Source: Magnetominusculus dajiuhuensis
Lineage (GTDB): Bacteria; Nitrospirota; Thermodesulfovibrionia; Thermodesulfovibrionales; Magnetobacteriaceae
Direction of reading: 5' to 3'
Assembly: GCF_046044395.1 (NCBI RefSeq)
Contig: NZ_JBJUSG010000003.1
Coordinates: forward strand, 1-64,000
DNA: 64,000 nucleotides
Shown here: piece by piece, positions 60,442-64,000 of the stretch
How positions within the stretch are numbered: the stretch's first letter is position 1
Layout: the number at the start of each line of letters is the position of its first letter
Notes under the pieces: generated by a model
Database searches by the model: none
The model's input: the letters and a program-made list of their open reading frames with translations, nothing else
What the model was told of the DNA's origin: nothing
Program-made: the position numbers and the translations under genes

Positions 60442-63423
60442 CTAAACATATAACTCTATAGTAAAGACAGAGCCGCCGTCTTTAACCCTCGCGTATATTT
60501 TACCGCCCAAACTCTCCTCTACGATTACTTTAGACATATAAAGCCCTATCCCCGTGCCTTTGTCAGCCTTGGTCGTAAAATATTGCCCGAATATCTTATC
60601 AATTATATCTTCAGGTATCCCGCCGCCGTTGTCGCTTATCTCTAATCTCAGGGTTCGGTTGTCTTTATAGCAGTCAACCTCAATCATGCCCTCCGCCGTT
60701 AACAATCCCTTCTCTCTGCTTTGAACAATAGCGTCTTTTGCGTTACCTATTATATTTAGTAAAACATGCGCCAGTTGGTTTTTATATGTCGTAATTACTG
60801 TGGCTTCGCATGGCATTACCTCGGAATAGTTCAGAAATGTCCTATTATGTACATGACACGAGATACTGTAGGCAATTGAGTTGGTTATTAACTGAGATGA
60901 AAGCAACGCAAACACTTCCGCGCAAATCCCGAGTAAATCGAATGTCTCCTTTTCTTTCGACGGTTGAAAAAAGTTCTTGAATAAGTCTATCGTTGTTGAC
61001 ATAAAATCGATTTGATTCATTGCGGTATTTACGGTATTGTTGATATAACCGGCGTCGAGTTCTCCATGTTCATACGCGTCTTTAAAGTCTTGAACTATAA
61101 GGCTGAGACCATTTAAAGGCTGTCTCCATTGGTGGGCTATTGCCGCTATCATCTCACCCATGGCGGCCATCTTTGACTGTTGTATGAGGAGCTGTTCTTT
61201 GCGCCTTATCTCTTCCGCTTTGTCCCTAACCAGTCCTTCAAGGTTAGCATTCAGCTCGCTGAGTATATTGGTCTTTGTTTTTAGTTCGTCTTCCATAATT
61301 TTTCGGGCAGTGATGTCGTACATCGAGGCCACCATGCCAGTTGTTGCACCTTCGGCGTCGACTAAGTGGGAAATCAATATGTTGACATTGACCCGTTCGT
61401 TATTTTTCCTTCTAAAAATAACCTCAAAGCCCTCGGGCGGGGCTTTCCCCTCAATAGTGGCCCTCAGAGCGGACTCAATGTTGTTAATATCCTCTGGCGA
61501 CCAAAAGATATGGGGAGGCAAGTACCCGATCAGTTCCTTCTCCTCGTAACCAACCATTTTACAAAATGCAGGGTTGGCGTATAGCTGCCTTCCTTCTAAA
61601 TCCACTGCGGCAATGCCAGCCGGTACACAGTTCTCTATTGCTTTTCGAAATGAGTATTCCTCCAAGATAAGTTTTTCCAGTTCTATGCGCTCCCTGATAT
61701 CCCTGTGTATCCCCAGTACGACCTTCTTATCACCGTATTCTATTACCCTGGTATTTACGTCAACGGGGATAAGAGAGCCGTCTCTGCCTTTTATCTGTAA
61801 GTTTAAGACCATCCCAAAACCTTTTGTTATCACGTCCTGAAAGGTTTTTTTAGCCCTTTCTAACTCTCCCTCTGGTACAGTGTCTTCGTGAGACATACCA
61901 ATAAGCTCGTCTTTGGGTATTCCCAGCAATTCCTCCGCCTTTTTGTTTGCGTCTATAATAACTCCATCAAGGTCGGCGATAAAGACAGCGTCTCCGGCGT
62001 AGTCCAACAGGCTTCTATATTTCTCCTCCGACTCCTTCAGCGCCTCGGCTGCCATGTGTTCGGCCGTAACATCCCTTACAACCTCTAAACATGAAACTAT
62101 TGTCCCTTCCATGTCCCTTATGGGGTGTGCCGTATTATTATAAAATCTGATTTCTCCGCCGGGCATTAACACTTTTCTTGTCGAAGTATGCGGCTTCCCG
62201 TCTTTGAATGATATCTCAACGGGACATCTCTCGCACACACTATCGTTACCTTCAAAAGTACGGTAACATTTCTTCCCCTCATTGTCGCCAAATATAGATT
62301 TAAGTTGTTCACCCTGATAAATAACGTTATATTCCAAATCCATAATGCTTATAGCATCCTCAATCGCATCTACTATGGCCTTGAATTTATTTCTCTCTAA
62401 AGCCAGCGACTCTTCCATGAGTTTTCGTTCGGTGATATCCAAAACGATGCCAACATAGACGTCTAACCCCCGCTTTTTGTCGGGAAATCCCTTGCTCCAA
62501 ACCCACCGGATAGACCCGTCGGGACGAATAATCCGATAGTCATGGCTAAATGGCAATCCTTCCTTCATAACTTCCATATCGGCCATAAAACGCCCTTTAT
62601 CTTCAGGGTGAACCGCATCAATGAAGGAACGAGGGTTGACATAGAGACTCTCGCATGTGCGTCCCCAAATGGTCTCATAAGCAGGGCTGATATATAACAT
62701 CTGCGTAACCTCAGCGTCGGCAATCCAAAAGATCTCTGAGATATTTTCGGTGACAAGCCCGATTAGTCTTAAATGTTCGTCTATTTCAGCCTGAAGTTCT
62801 GTGGTTCGTTTCCCTAAGAGTTCATCTATTTGTTCTTTGCGCCTTGTTAGTTCTTCTTTTTCCTGATTGCGTAAAAAGATATTTGCAATCGTGTCTGCGG
62901 CTATTTGTATGTGTTTTCTGGATGAGTTCAACACATATTCCGGTCTGGGCGTGTATTGCTTAGATAGTTTAAGTAATTTGTCCATGGATACCTTAAACTT
63001 ATCGGCTATTTCCTCGATTTTCTTCTCATCGGTAGGCGGGTTTGAAACGCTGGCATTATTTGACCCTATTACTATGCCATCGGCAATAATTGGAGCGGCG
63101 TATATAACACACCCCCCGGAACATTCCCTTTCAAAAGGCCTTTTTTCAGTTATGCTCTTAAGGCTTGTTGCCCAGCAGTCCTCATGGCATATCCACTTGC
63201 CGGATTTCATCGCCTCATCGTCTGAGACATCACCGCACAGTCCCCTTGACGCCCGATTAAGAAAATCACACCACCCGGATGCGAAGATACTTACCGCATA
63301 GTCTCCATTTACCTCATAAATCGCGGCAGACGACTCTAAATACTCCAAATAGGAGTCCTGAATGTCCCTTAACTGTCCTTCCCCTATTACCTGCCTTAGG
63401 CTGGTGTCCCCTCCATTTGCCAT
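60442..63423 (-). CDS. PocR-PAS sensor histidine kinase
   Basis: The 993-residue cytosolic protein starts with a PocR ligand-binding domain (about 10-180) with cysteine-rich GLCGDVSDDEAM, KWICHEDCW and ECSGGCVIYAAPI. Four PAS domains follow (about 215-710), including PEVW-like AETIWGRT and several PAC signatures. The transmitter has AHQWRQPLNG (histidine about residue 763) and HATPase motifs NIIGNAKDA, DNGGGIPED and GTGIGLYMSK. PocR domains bind small organic ligands, for example hydrocarbon derivatives. It is paired with the receiver gene 60038-60424. Confidence 0.9.
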   Translation of the reverse strand: MANGGDTSLRQVIGEGQLRDIQDSYLEYLESSAAIYEVNGDYAVSIFASGWCDFLNRASRGLCGDVSDDEAMKSGKWICHEDCWATSLKSITEKRPFERECSGGCVIYAAPIIADGIVIGSNNASVSNPPTDEKKIEEIADKFKVSMDKLLKLSKQYTPRPEYVLNSSRKHIQIAADTIANIFLRNQEKEELTRRKEQIDELLGKRTTELQAEIDEHLRLIGLVTENISEIFWIADAEVTQMLYISPAYETIWGRTCESLYVNPRSFIDAVHPEDKGRFMADMEVMKEGLPFSHDYRIIRPDGSIRWVWSKGFPDKKRGLDVYVGIVLDITERKLMEESLALERNKFKAIVDAIEDAISIMDLEYNVIYQGEQLKSIFGDNEGKKCYRTFEGNDSVCERCPVEISFKDGKPHTSTRKVLMPGGEIRFYNNTAHPIRDMEGTIVSCLEVVRDVTAEHMAAEALKESEEKYRSLLDYAGDAVFIADLDGVIIDANKKAEELLGIPKDELIGMSHEDTVPEGELERAKKTFQDVITKGFGMVLNLQIKGRDGSLIPVDVNTRVIEYGDKKVVLGIHRDIRERIELEKLILEEYSFRKAIENCVPAGIAAVDLEGRQLYANPAFCKMVGYEEKELIGYLPPHIFWSPEDINNIESALRATIEGKAPPEGFEVIFRRKNNERVNVNILISHLVDAEGATTGMVASMYDITARKIMEDELKTKTNILSELNANLEGLVRDKAEEIRRKEQLLIQQSKMAAMGEMIAAIAHQWRQPLNGLSLIVQDFKDAYEHGELDAGYINNTVNTAMNQIDFMSTTIDLFKNFFQPSKEKETFDLLGICAEVFALLSSQLITNSIAYSISCHVHNRTFLNYSEVMPCEATVITTYKNQLAHVLLNIIGNAKDAIVQSREKGLLTAEGMIEVDCYKDNRTLRLEISDNGGGIPEDIIDKIFGQYFTTKADKGTGIGLYMSKVIVEESLGGKIYARVKDGGSVFTIELYV

Positions 63424-63566
63424 TTATACTCACACCTCCCTACAACCCTATTTTAGCATAATTCCCATTTTAATTTCCCCCATAATATTTGTCCCCAAGC
63501 ATCAGTCAACAAAAACATGTTGAAAAAATTGTATTATTTTGTTATCATGGTAGGCAGACATGTGGC

Positions 63567-63646
63567 ATAACCAAAAGCCCGGGGCCATTCACCACGGTAA
63601 TTCACGCGATGTCAACGGGGAGGAATGCGGCGTTGAGTATCTGGAG
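63567..63646 (+). pseudogene. Fragment of an nfnB/gltD-type 3' end
   Basis: About 80 bases match the 3' part of nfnB (59835-59925) at roughly 80% identity. The shared core reads CATTCACCACGGTAATTCAC, and the protein reads ITKSPGPFTTVIHAMSTGR. Upstream and downstream similarity disappears. It has no start and lies just before the methyltransferase gene in the same orientation as nfnB. The 317-base gap from 63424 to 63740 has no other feature I can support. Confidence 0.75.
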
Positions 63647-63740
63647 GGTCTCGGGCAGTGATAAAATAATAATACTTGACCGATTGCTGCATTTTGGGCT
63701 ATTATGCCTGCAGGTAACGCCGTAAATAATTTTGTTAACT

Positions 63741-64000
63741 ATGGGGCAGATGAAACCAGCGGCAATTTCAATATTTAGTGGATGTGGAGGTTCAGACTTG
63801 GGGCTTGTTGCCGCGGGTTTTGAGGTACTTATGGCTAACGACATATCAAAATATGCTTGTATGGTTTATAAAGAAAATATACCGGACATAGAGATGGTAT
63901 GTGGCGATATAAGAGAGATGAACACTTTTCCAAAGGCGGATTTGCTGTCAGGCTGCTATCCATGCCAAGGGTATAGCCAGGGGGGTGCGAGGGATATTAA
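63741..64000 (+). CDS. DNA (cytosine-5) methyltransferase, partial at window edge
   Basis: The frame opens at an ATG (63741) and runs open to the window end. It reads IFSGCGGSDLGLVAAGFEV (motif I, S-adenosylmethionine binding), NDISKYAC and SGCYPCQGYSQGG (motif IV with the catalytic cysteine in PCQ). These are hallmark C5-methyltransferase motifs. The 3' part and any restriction-enzyme partner lie outside the window. The alternative start at 63750 is also possible. Confidence 0.9.
   Translation, partial: MGQMKPAAISIFSGCGGSDLGLVAAGFEVLMANDISKYACMVYKENIPDIEMVCGDIREMNTFPKADLLSGCYPCQGYSQGGARDI

Overview
The window (64 kb, moderate GC, about 90% coding) looks like a chromosomal segment of a free-living anaerobic or microaerophilic bacterium. 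The gene content fits the Nitrospirota / Desulfobacterota style best: electron-bifurcating NfnAB, an N-terminal-rubredoxin rubrerythrin, selenocysteine synthase, a pentaheme cytochrome c, LDH-like malate dehydrogenase, two class-II tRNA nucleotidyltransferases that suggest split CC- and A-adding enzymes, and very large PAS/GAF histidine kinases. The lineage is an inference; there is no rRNA or marker that settles it.

Layout. 0-1.5 kb: poly-G edge, a short inverted repeat, a tight pair of unknown genes and an HMA2-like small protein. 1.5-6.6 kb (minus): the rpmH-rnpA-yidD-yidC locus, followed by a DHH-CBS-polyA-polymerase fusion. 6.6-9.2 kb: purQ, selA, tRNA-Pro and a broken vapBC-like pair. 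9.2-18.7 kb: uvrA, then an operon of a giant PPDK-like phosphotransferase, a divergent GAPDH and an MFS exporter. 18.8-25.8 kb: small secreted protein, NlpC/P60 lipoprotein, GT-C membrane protein, peptide-binding lipoprotein, PIN-domain pair, DUF401 permease. 25.8-30.1 kb (minus): second tRNA nucleotidyltransferase, a cNMP-binding/acetate kinase/PduL triple fusion, and a flavin reductase-like protein. 30.3-32.3 kb: HEAT and TPR proteins. 32.7-39.6 kb: two adjacent PAS histidine kinases with near-identical transmitters. 39.8-44.4 kb: acetate permease operon (ActP, DUF485, DnaQ-like exonuclease, CBS/DUF294 regulator). 44.5-51.6 kb: rubrerythrin, mdh, a MITE-like element, ndk, HDAC-like deacetylase, small genes, glgA. 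51.8-56.4 kb: a secreted DUF1566/VCBS-repeat protein, pentaheme cytochrome and a YeeE-type sulfur transporter. 56.7-63.4 kb: degenerate GGDEF protein, nfnAB, receiver protein and PocR-PAS histidine kinase. 63.5-64 kb: a fragment of an nfnB 3' end and the beginning of a C5-cytosine methyltransferase cut by the window edge.

Common threads. Acetate/acetyl-phosphate metabolism recurs (the fusion enzyme, the ActP operon, a class II deacetylase), so acetate uptake and activation or overflow seem controlled here by cNMP- and CBS-binding modules. Central carbon genes (PPDK-like, GAPDH, MDH, GlgA) and NfnAB fit a gluconeogenic or autotrophic anaerobe. Several dispersed small repeats punctuate the region. 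One 97-bp family occurs four times and supplies the C-terminal residues of at least three proteins. Three genes have consensus promoters placed so close to the start codon that their transcripts should be leaderless.
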